Shown here: positions 5,555 through 13,571 of the stretch, in pieces
How positions within the stretch are numbered: position 1 is the stretch's first letter
How the letters are laid out: every line of letters begins with the position of its first letter
NCBI GenBank assembly: GCA_046757205.1
Contig: JBHHXR010000033.1
Location: 1-19,367, forward strand
Direction: 5' to 3'
Length of the DNA: 19,367 nucleotides
From: JBHHXR01 sp046757205
Lineage (GTDB): Bacteria; Pseudomonadota; Alphaproteobacteria; Rhodobacterales; Rhodobacteraceae
Translations under genes and position numbers: made by a program
Notes under the pieces: model-generated
Seen by the model: only the letters and a program-made list of their open reading frames with translations
Databases searched by the model: none
Told to the model about the DNA's origin: nothing

Positions 5555-7567
5555 TCAGTTGGGTTTCTTGCCGTCCAGGTAGTCGTCGGTGGTGCGTACT
5601 CGCGGCCGCTCTCCGCCCGCCATCGGGGAGTTTTCACTGTGGAACTGGGCCTTTACACGGCAATCCTCGCACATCCTGATCAGCTTTGCGTTGTCGCTGC
5701 CGGTGAACATCGGGTGCAGGCCCTCAAGCTTCGCCGCCACGCGCTCAATGGAGCTCCTGACGCCGAAGGGCTTGCCGCAGGCGATGCACTCGAACGGTTC
5801 CTCCTCGTGCAGCACGATCTGCGACAGGGCGTCGTCCCCGAGGTTAAGCTGCGGCACCAGGGCGATGGCGTTTTCCGGGCAGGCGCCGGCACAGATGCCG
5901 CATTGCAGGCAGGCGTCTTCCTGGAACGAGACCAGCGGTTTGCCGGGATTGTCACCCAGTGCGCCGGACGGGCACAGGCTGACACAGGACAGACACAGCG
6001 TGCAGGCTTCGGTGTCGATCGAGATGCCGCCATAGGGCGCGCCGGCCGGCAGCGGCACGCAGGAGCCCGCCGCCGGACCCTGCGCCAGCGTCCTGGCGGC
6101 CAGTCGCGTCACCTCGCGACGGCTGCCAAGCGGAAGGATCGGTGACACCGTCAGGCCGCCGGGAGCGTCCGCCGCATAGAGAAAATCGCTCAACGCGTCC
6201 GGATCGGCGGGCTCGATCACGCGCAACCGCCCGTCCCCGATGCCGAGGCCCGACGCGAGCGAGCTCGCCAGTTCGAGCTGCGGGTCGAGCGCGTCGCGCT
6301 CGGTTGACGGGCCGGCGAGGACATCGACCGCCGCAAACCCCGAGGCCAGCGCCACAAGCATCTCGGCATGCCCGAACCCCGCAAGATTCGGCACCGCCAG
6401 CGGGATGACATCGGCGGGAATTCCGCGCCCGAAACGTGCGGCCAGCGCGATCATTTCGCGACCGTGCGCAGGGTCGTGAACCAGCAGGCGCGGCGCTGTT
6501 GCGCCAGCCGATCTGTAGGCCCCGGCCAAGGTCGGGATGCGCGTGTAAAGGCAGGTGACGGGCGGATCGTCATAGCCGATGGCACCGGACGGGCAGACGG
6601 CGGAGCAGGAACCGCACCCGGCGCACACATGCGCATCGACGGAAACGCTGTCCCCGTCCGGAGCTATGGCCCCGGTGGGGCAGACGTCGAGACAGCGGTT
6701 GCACCCGGACTGCCCTGCGCGGGAATGGGCGCAGAGATGATCCTCGAGGCGGACGTGGAGCGTCTTTTCGAAGGTGCCGAACATTTGCGCCGCATCAAAG
6801 ACGGCGCGCGCCACGGCCAGCGGATCGCGGGGGTCCGGCCGAAGATATCCGTCGCGCTTGTCGGGCGCCGGGAAGAGCGGCGTTCCGCCGGTAAGATCGA
6901 GGATGAGGTCGCATTCCGACTTGGCCCCGTCGCGCGGCTCCGAAAACGTGAGCGCGCCGCGCCCGGACGGGTCCACGGTGCGCAGGCCATCGACCGTCAC
7001 CGAAAAGTTGCCGAGAAAGCCGGAGGCCGAGCGAGCCCGCCCGGCCACCACATCGAACATGCGCACCGCTCCCGGGATTACTTCGCCGGCGTCGGTCAGC
7101 AGGCAGGTGACATCGAGCACGCCCTCCAACTGCTCGGCGGCCGGCAGCGCGATATCCGCCGCGCCGATCACCAGGCAGAGACCATGCGATTCCACGTCGA
7201 TGGCCTTGCTGGCCGGCCGGTCGAGCCGCGCCTCGGCAATGAGCGCTGCCATCTTCGGCATCGCGGCGTCCGCCTGGTCGGACCAGCCGGCGCGGTCCCG
7301 TATGTCCACCGACAGCGGCGCAGCGACTTCAAGCTCGGCCGCAAGATCGGAAAACACCGCTGCTTCCTGTTCGCAGGCAACGACGGCACCGCCATCGCGC
7401 AGCACCGCGGACAGGGATTTCAGGCCCGAGGTGCAGAGGCCGGAGTGGACATTCGGGCAGACCAGCCCGGTGGCCCGGGCGATCGCCTTGCCGTCCAGTC
7501 GCTGTGTTCCGCCGCAGTCGCACAGCAGCAATGTCGGTTCATTCTCGGGTGGCCGGCGGTCGGTCAT
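5555..7567 (-). CDS. Polyferredoxin-like 4Fe-4S binding protein of formate dehydrogenase loci
   Basis: 670 residues from the ATG chosen here; a TTG 33 bases upstream (to 7600) with GGAAAG before it is an alternative start. The N-terminus has extra cysteines (CDCGG at 16-20, then C37 and C45). A first pair of 4Fe-4S motifs lies at about 279-296 (C-x9-C-x2-C-x3-C) and 315-325 (C-x2-C-x2-C-x3-C). A second pair is at 522-532 and 553-563, both of the C-x2-C-x2-C-x3-C-P form. A final set, C594-x2-C597 and C633-x2-C636, looks like a zinc- or Fe-binding ribbon. No signal peptide or membrane span, so it is cytoplasmic. It converges on the TupA-cytochrome gene with 17 bases between stops and diverges from DUF3305. 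Similar proteins occur with DUF3305/DUF3306 beside formate dehydrogenases. A role in electron supply or cluster assembly is inference. Confidence 0.88.
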   Translation of the reverse strand: MTDRRPPENEPTLLLCDCGGTQRLDGKAIARATGLVCPNVHSGLCTSGLKSLSAVLRDGGAVVACEQEAAVFSDLAAELEVAAPLSVDIRDRAGWSDQADAAMPKMAALIAEARLDRPASKAIDVESHGLCLVIGAADIALPAAEQLEGVLDVTCLLTDAGEVIPGAVRMFDVVAGRARSASGFLGNFSVTVDGLRTVDPSGRGALTFSEPRDGAKSECDLILDLTGGTPLFPAPDKRDGYLRPDPRDPLAVARAVFDAAQMFGTFEKTLHVRLEDHLCAHSRAGQSGCNRCLDVCPTGAIAPDGDSVSVDAHVCAGCGSCSAVCPSGAIGYDDPPVTCLYTRIPTLAGAYRSAGATAPRLLVHDPAHGREMIALAARFGRGIPADVIPLAVPNLAGFGHAEMLVALASGFAAVDVLAGPSTERDALDPQLELASSLASGLGIGDGRLRVIEPADPDALSDFLYAADAPGGLTVSPILPLGSRREVTRLAARTLAQGPAAGSCVPLPAGAPYGGISIDTEACTLCLSCVSLCPSGALGDNPGKPLVSFQEDACLQCGICAGACPENAIALVPQLNLGDDALSQIVLHEEEPFECIACGKPFGVRSSIERVAAKLEGLHPMFTGSDNAKLIRMCEDCRVKAQFHSENSPMAGGERPRVRTTDDYLDGKKPN

Positions 7568-7665
7568 CGAACGGCTTTCTGGACTTGCGGGATGCCACAA
7601 TGTAGCTTTCCGGCACTTGGATAGACGTTCGATGCCAAGCGCGCAACCGGTTCGAAAACGGGGAA

Positions 7666-8232
7666 ATGGAAGAAAAAAAGATAACTATTCCGGTCGGAGT
7701 GGTCATCCGGCGCACACCGGGGGTCACGAAATGGGCGAAATGGGCGTGGCGGGCGGTGGCCGTCCTGCCCGGGGCCCCGCCGGCCGACTGGCGTGTGCTG
7801 CGCCGCGACGGCGATGCCGTCGAATTTCATGCCGGGACGCTTGAACTGGAACTCTTCCGGACGGATACCGAGGCCTATCTGAACGCGCTGGCCGCCGAAC
7901 CGCCGGCGGTTTTCGTGATCATGAACCGTGCCGGCGATGCGGCGTCGGAAAAAGGGGTCGACCTGCACCTGATCACCGCCTCGGCCTACGAGGCGCAGGA
8001 TTACCAGGACAGCGGCGAGGAGATCGTCGAGCCGGTGCCGATGCCCGAGGGGCTGGTGGCGCTGATCCGCGATTTCGTGGATCGCCATCACGTCGAGGAG
8101 AAATTCGTCAAACGCCGCCGCAACCGCGTCGAGACCGACCGCCTTGAAGAAGGCAAGGGCGATCCGAGGATACCGCAGGCGGCCGATGTCTACCGGTCGC
8201 CGGGGTCGAAAAGGAAGAGAGCGCTGCATTGA
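7666..8232 (+). CDS. DUF3305 domain protein
   Basis: 188-residue soluble protein. The N-terminal pattern IPVGVVIRRTPGVTKWAKWAWRAVAVLPGA is the hallmark of DUF3305, with its tryptophan-rich 'W..W.W' core. It is followed by ELFRTDTEAYLNALAAEPPAVFVIM and, near 120, LHLITASAYEAQDYQDSGEE. The C-terminus is basic (KFVKRRRN.., SKRKRALH). ATG start with GGGGAAATGG just before. The last four bases overlap the DUF3306 start, so the two are coupled. DUF3305 genes are known companions of formate dehydrogenase clusters; biochemical function is unknown. It opens the plus-strand block that runs into the fdh genes. Confidence 0.9.
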   Translation: MEEKKITIPVGVVIRRTPGVTKWAKWAWRAVAVLPGAPPADWRVLRRDGDAVEFHAGTLELELFRTDTEAYLNALAAEPPAVFVIMNRAGDAASEKGVDLHLITASAYEAQDYQDSGEEIVEPVPMPEGLVALIRDFVDRHHVEEKFVKRRRNRVETDRLEEGKGDPRIPQAADVYRSPGSKRKRALH

Positions 8233-8873
8233 GCGGAAAGGACGAATTCCTGTCGCGCTGGTCGCGGCGAAAACAGGAGGCCCGGCGGTCCGACGATGCG
8301 CCGGAGGAGGCGGAAGAGCGGGCCGTCGCGCCGGAGGATGAGCCCGCCGCCGCCGAAGATGAAAGAGACGAAGCGGAGGTTCTTGCCGAACTGGGGTTGA
8401 AGGACCCCGACGAGATGGCGAAGGGCGACGATTTCTCGGCCTTCATGAAAGCGGCGGTGCCGGCGAAACTGCGAAACCGCGCGCTGCGGCGGTTATGGCG
8501 GACCAACCCCGTGTTGGCCAATCTCGACGATCTGGTGGACTACGGAGAGGATTTTACCGATGCCGGCACGGTCGTCGGCAAGCTCGCCACGGCCTACAGG
8601 GTCGGAAAGGGCTACCTCGACGACCTGCCGGCGAAGGAGGCCGAAAAGGCGACCCCGGCACCGGTGGACGAAGCCGGCGAAACCGGCGCTCCCAAGTCCC
8701 TGGGCAAGGACACAGGCGAAGAACCGGCCGAAGAACCGACGGATATTTCGGACGGCGGCCACGCGGACGGCGATAATGCCGAAGAGGATATCGCAGACGC
8801 CGGCAGGGCCACGGAGGCCAGGCGGGACGCGGTGCCCGAACGGCGCAGGCAACGCATGAAATTCAGGTACTGA
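8229..8873 (+). CDS. DUF3306 domain protein
   Basis: 214-residue soluble protein. The start MSGKDEFLSRWSRRKQEAR and the central LGLKDPDEMAKGDDFSAFM..AVPAKLRNRALRRLWRTNPVLANLDDLVDYGEDFTD are typical of DUF3306. The TTG start overlaps the DUF3305 stop (TTGA). The N-terminal third and the C-terminal 80 residues are low-complexity, rich in E, A, D and P, and probably disordered. The very end (PERRRQRMKFRY) is basic. Usually paired with DUF3305 and a 4Fe-4S protein at formate dehydrogenase loci, as here. No enzyme motif is visible; a scaffold or assembly role is a guess. Confidence 0.9.
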   Translation: MSGKDEFLSRWSRRKQEARRSDDAPEEAEERAVAPEDEPAAAEDERDEAEVLAELGLKDPDEMAKGDDFSAFMKAAVPAKLRNRALRRLWRTNPVLANLDDLVDYGEDFTDAGTVVGKLATAYRVGKGYLDDLPAKEAEKATPAPVDEAGETGAPKSLGKDTGEEPAEEPTDISDGGHADGDNAEEDIADAGRATEARRDAVPERRRQRMKFRY

Positions 8874-8927
8874 TCACGGCCGCATCAGCGCCCTGCCTTC
8901 GGGCAATGCACTGAACGCACGAAAATT

Positions 8928-8941
8928 TTCCTTCCAAGGAA
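8928..8941. promoter_or_regulatory. Inverted repeat upstream of the torD-fdh genes
   Basis: TTCCTT and AAGGAA flank a 2-base centre in the 135-base gap between the DUF3306 and chaperone genes, about 70 bases before the chaperone start. The surrounding sequence (8921-9000) is the AT-richest part of this neighbourhood. It could be an operator at an internal promoter for the chaperone and dehydrogenase genes. No recognised regulator consensus was matched. Confidence 0.3.
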
Positions 8942-9008
8942 TCGCCAAAGGCGGTAAACTGCACAATGTGGTAAGAAAACAGAACCAATAATACCACGGG
9001 AGGAAGAC

Positions 9009-9614
9009 TTGCCGGATACGGCGGTGGCGCTGGAGTTGACGGAAGAGGAGGCGCTGCGCGCCGATCTCTATGATTTTCTTGGCGCCATCCTTTTTCGCCC
9101 TCCGGACCAGCACCTGCTCGACAAGACAGCCGCGCTGAGCGGCGACGAAAGCGAACTCGGCCAGGCGATCGGCGCGCTGGCGCGCTTGGCCAGGTCGACC
9201 TCGCCACGCAGCGCGGAGCGCGAATTCAACGCGCTTTTCATAGGCGTCGCGCGGGGCGAGCTTCTGCCTTTTGCGAGTTACTACCTGACCGGCTTTCTGA
9301 ACGAAAAGCCGCTGGCGGTGCTGCGCAACCGGATGCGGCGGCTGGGCATCGAGCGGGCCGAGAACGTGTTCGAGCCGGAGGACGGCATAGCGTCGCTGTG
9401 CGAGATGATGTCGGGCCTGATTCGCGGCCGTTTCGGCTCGGATTCCAGCCTCGACGAGCAGAAGGAATTTTTCAACGAGCAGCTCCGGCCCTGGGCCGGA
9501 CTGTTTTTCAAGGATCTCGAAAGCGCCAAGAATTCGGTGCTCTATGCTCCGGTCGGCACGGTCGGGCGGCTGTTCATGGAGATCGAGAAGGAAGCTTTCA
9601 GACTGGCGGGATGA
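9009..9614 (+). CDS. TorD/DmsD family chaperone for formate dehydrogenase
   Basis: 201-residue cytosolic chaperone of the TorD family, which binds the Tat signal and apoprotein of molybdo/tungsto-enzymes and delays export until cofactor is inserted. The all-helical pattern fits: ALRADLYDFLGAILFRPP near the N-terminus, REFNALFIGVARGELLPFASYYLTG in the middle (the family's E-(F/Y)-x-x-L-F and P-x-x-S-x-Y motifs), and QKEFFNEQLRPWAGLFFKDLE toward the end. The start is TTG with an ideal GGGAGGAAG ribosome site directly before it. The gene precedes the small Tat protein and fdhA, whose RRSFLRG signal is its expected client. Distance to the next gene is 45 bases, consistent with one operon. Confidence 0.93.
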   Translation: MPDTAVALELTEEEALRADLYDFLGAILFRPPDQHLLDKTAALSGDESELGQAIGALARLARSTSPRSAEREFNALFIGVARGELLPFASYYLTGFLNEKPLAVLRNRMRRLGIERAENVFEPEDGIASLCEMMSGLIRGRFGSDSSLDEQKEFFNEQLRPWAGLFFKDLESAKNSVLYAPVGTVGRLFMEIEKEAFRLAG

Positions 9615-9659
9615 TTCCCGGTTAACCGCTCCGGCAGGGGCACAGAAAAGGAGAAGCAG

Positions 9660-9851
9660 ATGCGTGAAAAAGAAGCCGGCACCGACGAGGCCCGGCGCGA
9701 TTTTCTCAAGCTCGCTTCGATAGCAGTTCCCGCGGCGGCCGCGACCAGCGTCGCCGGCACCGCGGCGACGGCGTCGGAGCAGGACGGCGAGTCCGGCGGG
9801 CTACGGAAAACCAAACACGTCAAAGCCTATCTGGAAAGCGCTCGTTTCTGA
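9660..9851 (+). CDS. Small Tat-signal protein of formate dehydrogenase loci (FdhX type)
   Basis: 63 residues. A twin-arginine signal RRDFLKLASIAVPAAA occupies about 13-40, and the C-terminal LRKTKHVKAYLESARF matches the ending of the 'formate dehydrogenase region TAT target' family (the H-V-x-x-Y-x-x-A-R pattern). Members are about 60 residues and are always just upstream of the catalytic subunit gene, as here. The ATG has an AAAAGGAGAA ribosome site. The mature peptide after signal removal is tiny (about 25-30 residues). Its role is unknown; suggested roles are in export or assembly of the Tat-exported dehydrogenase. Confidence 0.9.
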   Translation: MREKEAGTDEARRDFLKLASIAVPAAAATSVAGTAATASEQDGESGGLRKTKHVKAYLESARF

Positions 9852-9949
9852 CCGCGACATCCGGCGAACCCGGTGACGGTTGCGAACGGCCCTGATCCGG
9901 AAAACCACACTCAGCGTGTCCCGCACGGGGACGAGCCAGGGAGAAAAAG

Positions 9950-12844
9950 ATGCTCAGGAAAAAGACCAACGGGGTTGCGAGACGCCCCCGCACGGGAACG
10001 ATCCTGTCGAATATTGCGGAGAAATCCGTTGACCGCCGCAGCTTTCTGCGCGGATCAGGCCTCGCCATTGGCGGGCTTGCGGCCATCGGCACGATAGGCG
10101 GCACCGTCACGAAAGCCAACGCGCAGGCCGCGGTGAGCGGCGCCATCGAAACCGTCAAGTCCGTCTGTACCCACTGCTCGGTCGGCTGCACGGTTCTTGC
10201 AGAGGTGCAGGACGGCGTGTGGATCGGCCAGGAGCCCGGATGGGACAGCCCGTTCAACCTCGGCGCCCATTGCGCCAAGGGCGCCTCGGTACGCGAGCAC
10301 GCGCACGGCGAGCGCCGGTTGAAGTATCCGATGAAAAAGGAAGGCGGCGAGTGGAAGCGCATCTCGTGGGATCAGGCGATCAACGAGATCGGCGACGGCA
10401 TGATGAAGATCCGCGCCGAGAGCGGACCTGACAGCGTGTACTGGCTGGGATCGGCCAAGTTCAGCAACGAACAGGCCTACCTGTTCCGCAAGTTCGCCGC
10501 CTACTGGGGCACCAACAACGTCGATCACCAGGCGCGTATCTGCCACTCGACGACGGTTGCGGGGGTTGCGAACACGTGGGGCTACGGCGCCATGACCAAC
10601 TCCTACAACGACATTCACAACTCGAAAGCGATCTTCGTCATCGGCGGCAACCCGGCCGAGGCGCATCCTGTTTCGCTGCTTCACCTTCTGAAGGCCAAGG
10701 AACAGAACAACGCACCGCTGATCATCTGCGACCCGCGGTTCACCCGCACGGCGGCACACGCCGATGAATATGTGCGCTTCCGGTCGGGCACCGACGTGGC
10801 GCTGATCTGGGGCATCCTCTGGCACATCTTCGAGAACGGCTGGGAGGACAAGGAGTTCATCCGCACCCGTGTCTGGGGCATGGATCAGATCCAGGCCGAG
10901 GTGAAGAAATGGACGCCGGACGAAACCGAGCGCGTCACCGGGGTTCCCGGCTCGCAGCTCAAGCGCGTCGCCAAAACGCTGGCCAACAACCGTCCCGGCA
11001 CCGTGATCTGGTGCATGGGCGGCACCCAGCACACCACGGGCAACGCCAACACGCGCGCCTACTGCATCCTGCAACTCGCCCTTGGCAACATGGGCACCAC
11101 GGGCGGCGGAACCAACATCTTCCGCGGCCATGACAACGTGCAGGGCGCGACCGACCTGTGTATCCTGTCCCATTCGCTGCCGGGCTATTACGGCCTGTCG
11201 GCGGGCGCCTGGGCACACTGGGCACGGGTCTGGGAAGAGGACCTGGACTGGCTGAAAGGACGGTTTGCCTCGATCAAGGGCAAGGACGGCAAAGACAAGC
11301 GGCTGATGAACCTCAAGGGCATCCCGGTGTCGCGCTGGATCGACGGCGTTCTGGAAAACAAGGACAACATGGACCAGCCGGACAATGTCCGCGCCATGGT
11401 GCTCTGGGGGCACGCCCCCAACAGCCAGACCCGCGGCGCCGAGATGAAAACGGCGATGGAAAAACTCGACATGCTGGTCGTGGTCGATCCATACCCGACG
11501 GTTTCGGCGGTTCTGCACGACCGGACCGATGGCGTTTACCTGCTGCCGGCCTCGACCCAGTTCGAAACCCGCGGCTCGGTCACCGCCTCGAACCGTTCGG
11601 TTCAATGGCGTGACAAAGTGGTCGAGCCGGTGTTCGAATCCAGGCCGGATCAGGATATCATCGCGATGTTTGCGAAGAAGTTCGGCTTTGCCGACCAGTT
11701 CTTCCGCAACATCTCGATGGACGGTGAAAACCAGCCGAATGTCGAGGATACCACCCGCGAATTCAACCGCGGCATGTGGACGATCGGCTACACCGGCTGG
11801 GCGCCGGAGCGCATCAAGTCGCACATGGCCAATCAGCACACCTTCGACCGCACCACGCTTCAGGCCGTTGGCGGCCCGAACGACGGTGAGTTCTACGGTC
11901 TGCCGTGGCCGTGCTGGGGCACCCCGGAAATGGGCCATCCCGGCACGCCGAACCTCTACGACATGTCCAAGCCGGTTTCCGGCGGCGGCCTGACCTTCCG
12001 GGCGCGGTTCGGTGTCGAGCGCGACGGTCAGAACCTGCTGGCCGAAGGCGTCTACTCGGTGGGGTCGGATATCCAGGACGGCTATCCCGAGTTCACCATG
12101 CAGATGCTGATGGACCTTGGCTGGGACAAGGACCTGACGGAAGCGGAGCGCAAGGTGATCGACGGCATCGCCGGGCCGAAAACCAACTGGAAGGTCGACC
12201 TTTCGGGCGGCATCCAGAGGGTGGCGATCAAGCACGAATGTGCGCCGTTCGGCAACGCCAAGGCGCGCGCCGTGGTCTGGACATTCCCGGACCCGGTTCC
12301 GTTGCACCGCGAGCCGCTCTATACGCCGCGGCGCGATCTGGTTGCCGATTACCCGACCTACGAGGACCGTCAGTCCTATCGTCTGCCGACCATGTACGCC
12401 ACGATCCAGAAGCAGGATTTCTCGAAAAAATATCCGATGATCCTGACTTCCGGACGCCTCGTCGAGTACGAAGGTGGCGGCGACGAGAGCCGGTCCAACC
12501 CGTGGCTGGCCGAACTGCAGCAGGAGATGTTCGTTGAAATCAATACCAGAGACGCGAACAATCTCGGTATCCGCGACGGCCAGCAGGTCTGGGTCGAAGG
12601 CGCCGAAGGCAGCGCCATCAAGGTTGCGGCCATGGTCACGGAAAGGGTCGGCGAGGGCGTTGCCTTCCTGCCCTTCCACTTCGGCGGGCACTTCCAGGGC
12701 AAGGACCTGCGGGACAAGTATCCGCCGGGTGCCGATCCCTATGTGCTCGGTGAATCGGCGAATACCGCGATGACCTACGGGTACGACGTGGTGACACAAA
12801 TGCAGGAGTCGAAAGTGACGCTCTGCAAAATCACAGCGGCATAG
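9950..12844 (+). CDS. fdhA: Formate dehydrogenase catalytic (alpha) subunit, W/Mo-bis-MGD, Tat-exported
   Basis: 964 residues. Oxidises formate to CO2 in the periplasm. The Tat signal RRSFLRG has its twin arginines at 29-30 and an Ala-x-Ala cleavage region near 56-60. The N-terminal 4Fe-4S site is C73-x2-C76-x3-C80-x27-C108, with K110 next to it for electron transfer. The active-site metal ligand is C198, with H199 following (VDHQARICHSTT), encoded by TGC; this is a cysteine, not selenocysteine, enzyme. The C-terminal molybdopterin-dinucleotide domain is visible from about 820 (YPMILTSGRLVEYEGGGDESRSNPW). ATG start with an AGGGAG ribosome site. It follows the small Tat protein and precedes fdhB by 12 bases. 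Together with FdhB and FdhG it forms an FDH3-type membrane-bound complex. The nearby tupA favours tungsten, but molybdenum is not excluded. Confidence 0.97.
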   Translation: MLRKKTNGVARRPRTGTILSNIAEKSVDRRSFLRGSGLAIGGLAAIGTIGGTVTKANAQAAVSGAIETVKSVCTHCSVGCTVLAEVQDGVWIGQEPGWDSPFNLGAHCAKGASVREHAHGERRLKYPMKKEGGEWKRISWDQAINEIGDGMMKIRAESGPDSVYWLGSAKFSNEQAYLFRKFAAYWGTNNVDHQARICHSTTVAGVANTWGYGAMTNSYNDIHNSKAIFVIGGNPAEAHPVSLLHLLKAKEQNNAPLIICDPRFTRTAAHADEYVRFRSGTDVALIWGILWHIFENGWEDKEFIRTRVWGMDQIQAEVKKWTPDETERVTGVPGSQLKRVAKTLANNRPGTVIWCMGGTQHTTGNANTRAYCILQLALGNMGTTGGGTNIFRGHDNVQGATDLCILSHSLPGYYGLSAGAWAHWARVWEEDLDWLKGRFASIKGKDGKDKRLMNLKGIPVSRWIDGVLENKDNMDQPDNVRAMVLWGHAPNSQTRGAEMKTAMEKLDMLVVVDPYPTVSAVLHDRTDGVYLLPASTQFETRGSVTASNRSVQWRDKVVEPVFESRPDQDIIAMFAKKFGFADQFFRNISMDGENQPNVEDTTREFNRGMWTIGYTGWAPERIKSHMANQHTFDRTTLQAVGGPNDGEFYGLPWPCWGTPEMGHPGTPNLYDMSKPVSGGGLTFRARFGVERDGQNLLAEGVYSVGSDIQDGYPEFTMQMLMDLGWDKDLTEAERKVIDGIAGPKTNWKVDLSGGIQRVAIKHECAPFGNAKARAVVWTFPDPVPLHREPLYTPRRDLVADYPTYEDRQSYRLPTMYATIQKQDFSKKYPMILTSGRLVEYEGGGDESRSNPWLAELQQEMFVEINTRDANNLGIRDGQQVWVEGAEGSAIKVAAMVTERVGEGVAFLPFHFGGHFQGKDLRDKYPPGADPYVLGESANTAMTYGYDVVTQMQESKVTLCKITAA

Positions 12845-12856
12845 GGAGGAACGAGG

Positions 12857-13450
12857 ATGGCTAGAGCGAAATTCCTCATTGACGCGGAACGCTGCAACGA
12901 ATGCAACGCCTGTGTCACGGCGTGCAAGAACGAGAACGAAGTGCCGTGGGGCATCAACCGGCGGCGTGTCGTCACTATCAATGACGGCAGGCCCGGCGAG
13001 CGTACCATCTCGGTCGCCTGCATGCATTGTTCGGATGCGCCCTGCATGGCGGTCTGCCCGGTGGACGTGTTCTACCAGACAGACGACGGCGTGGTGCTGC
13101 ACTCCAAGGATCTGTGCATCGGTTGCGGCTACTGTCTGTTCGCCTGCCCGTTCGGCGCGCCGCAATTCCCGCAGGCCGGCAATTTCGGCTCGCGCGGCAA
13201 GATGGACAAGTGCACCTTCTGCAACGGCGGTCCGGAAGAGGACATGAGCCAGGCGGAGTTCCAGAAATACGGACGCAACCGTATCGCGGAAGGCAAGCTG
13301 CCGATCTGCGCCGAAATGTGCTCGACCAAGGCGCTGCTTGCCGGCGATGGCGACGACGTGTCTGCGATCTACCGCGAGCGCGTGGTGTCGAGAGGCTTCG
13401 GCTCCGGTGCATGGGGCTGGGGCACTGCCTACGGCCAGAAGGGCGGCTGA
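12857..13450 (+). CDS. fdhB: Formate dehydrogenase iron-sulfur (beta) subunit, FDH3 type
   Basis: 197 residues carrying four 4Fe-4S clusters: C13-x2-C16-x2-C19-x3-C23; C55-x2-C58-x4-C63-x3-C67; C87-x2-C90-x2-C93-x3-C97; and C119-x2-C122 with C151-x3-C155. It passes electrons from FdhA to the cytochrome b subunit. There is no signal of its own; as in this family it should be carried out with the Tat-exported FdhA. There is no C-terminal membrane helix, unlike the FdnH type, which supports the FDH3 subtype. The ATG has a strong AGGGAGGAACGAGG region upstream. A 9-bp hairpin lies in the 121-base gap before fdhG. Confidence 0.96.
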   Translation: MARAKFLIDAERCNECNACVTACKNENEVPWGINRRRVVTINDGRPGERTISVACMHCSDAPCMAVCPVDVFYQTDDGVVLHSKDLCIGCGYCLFACPFGAPQFPQAGNFGSRGKMDKCTFCNGGPEEDMSQAEFQKYGRNRIAEGKLPICAEMCSTKALLAGDGDDVSAIYRERVVSRGFGSGAWGWGTAYGQKGG

Positions 13451-13472
13451 CCGCCGGTTCCGACAATCCAGG

Positions 13473-13495
13473 CGGGCCGCTGCGAGAGCGGCCCG
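13473..13495 (+). other. Intercistronic hairpin between fdhB and fdhG
   Basis: CGGGCCGCT (13473-13481) pairs perfectly with AGCGGCCCG (13487-13495) over a 5-base loop GCGAG, 23 bases after the fdhB stop. There is no T-run, so it is not a normal intrinsic terminator. It could be an mRNA stability or attenuation element that sets the ratio of fdhB to fdhG. Confidence 0.5.
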
Positions 13496-13571
13496 TCGTG
13501 GTGACGCTTCGGTGCGATCGATGCCAGGAATTGGCAGCGACGACCGCTCTTGGAAAACGGGAACGCTGTGT

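Noticed and set aside
6368..7624. Plus-strand frame of 418 codons opposite the polyferredoxin gene
   Set aside because: Antisense shadow; the minus strand has clear ferredoxin motifs.
7616..7639. CTTGG / CCAAG inverted repeat with 14-base spacer between polyferredoxin and DUF3305
   Set aside because: Five-base arms are too short to separate from chance; there is no second copy in the window.
8894..8905. TGCC-TTCG-GGCA mini hairpin after DUF3306 as a terminator
   Set aside because: Only four pairs and no T-run; not enough for a terminator call.
10541..10543. Possible selenocysteine at the formate dehydrogenase active site
   Set aside because: The codon is TGC (cysteine), not TGA, and the frame is open without recoding.
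13338..13571. Upstream extension of fdhG by 78 codons
   Set aside because: It overlaps the fdhB end, and the signal peptide directly follows the ATG at 13572, so the extension would put it internally.
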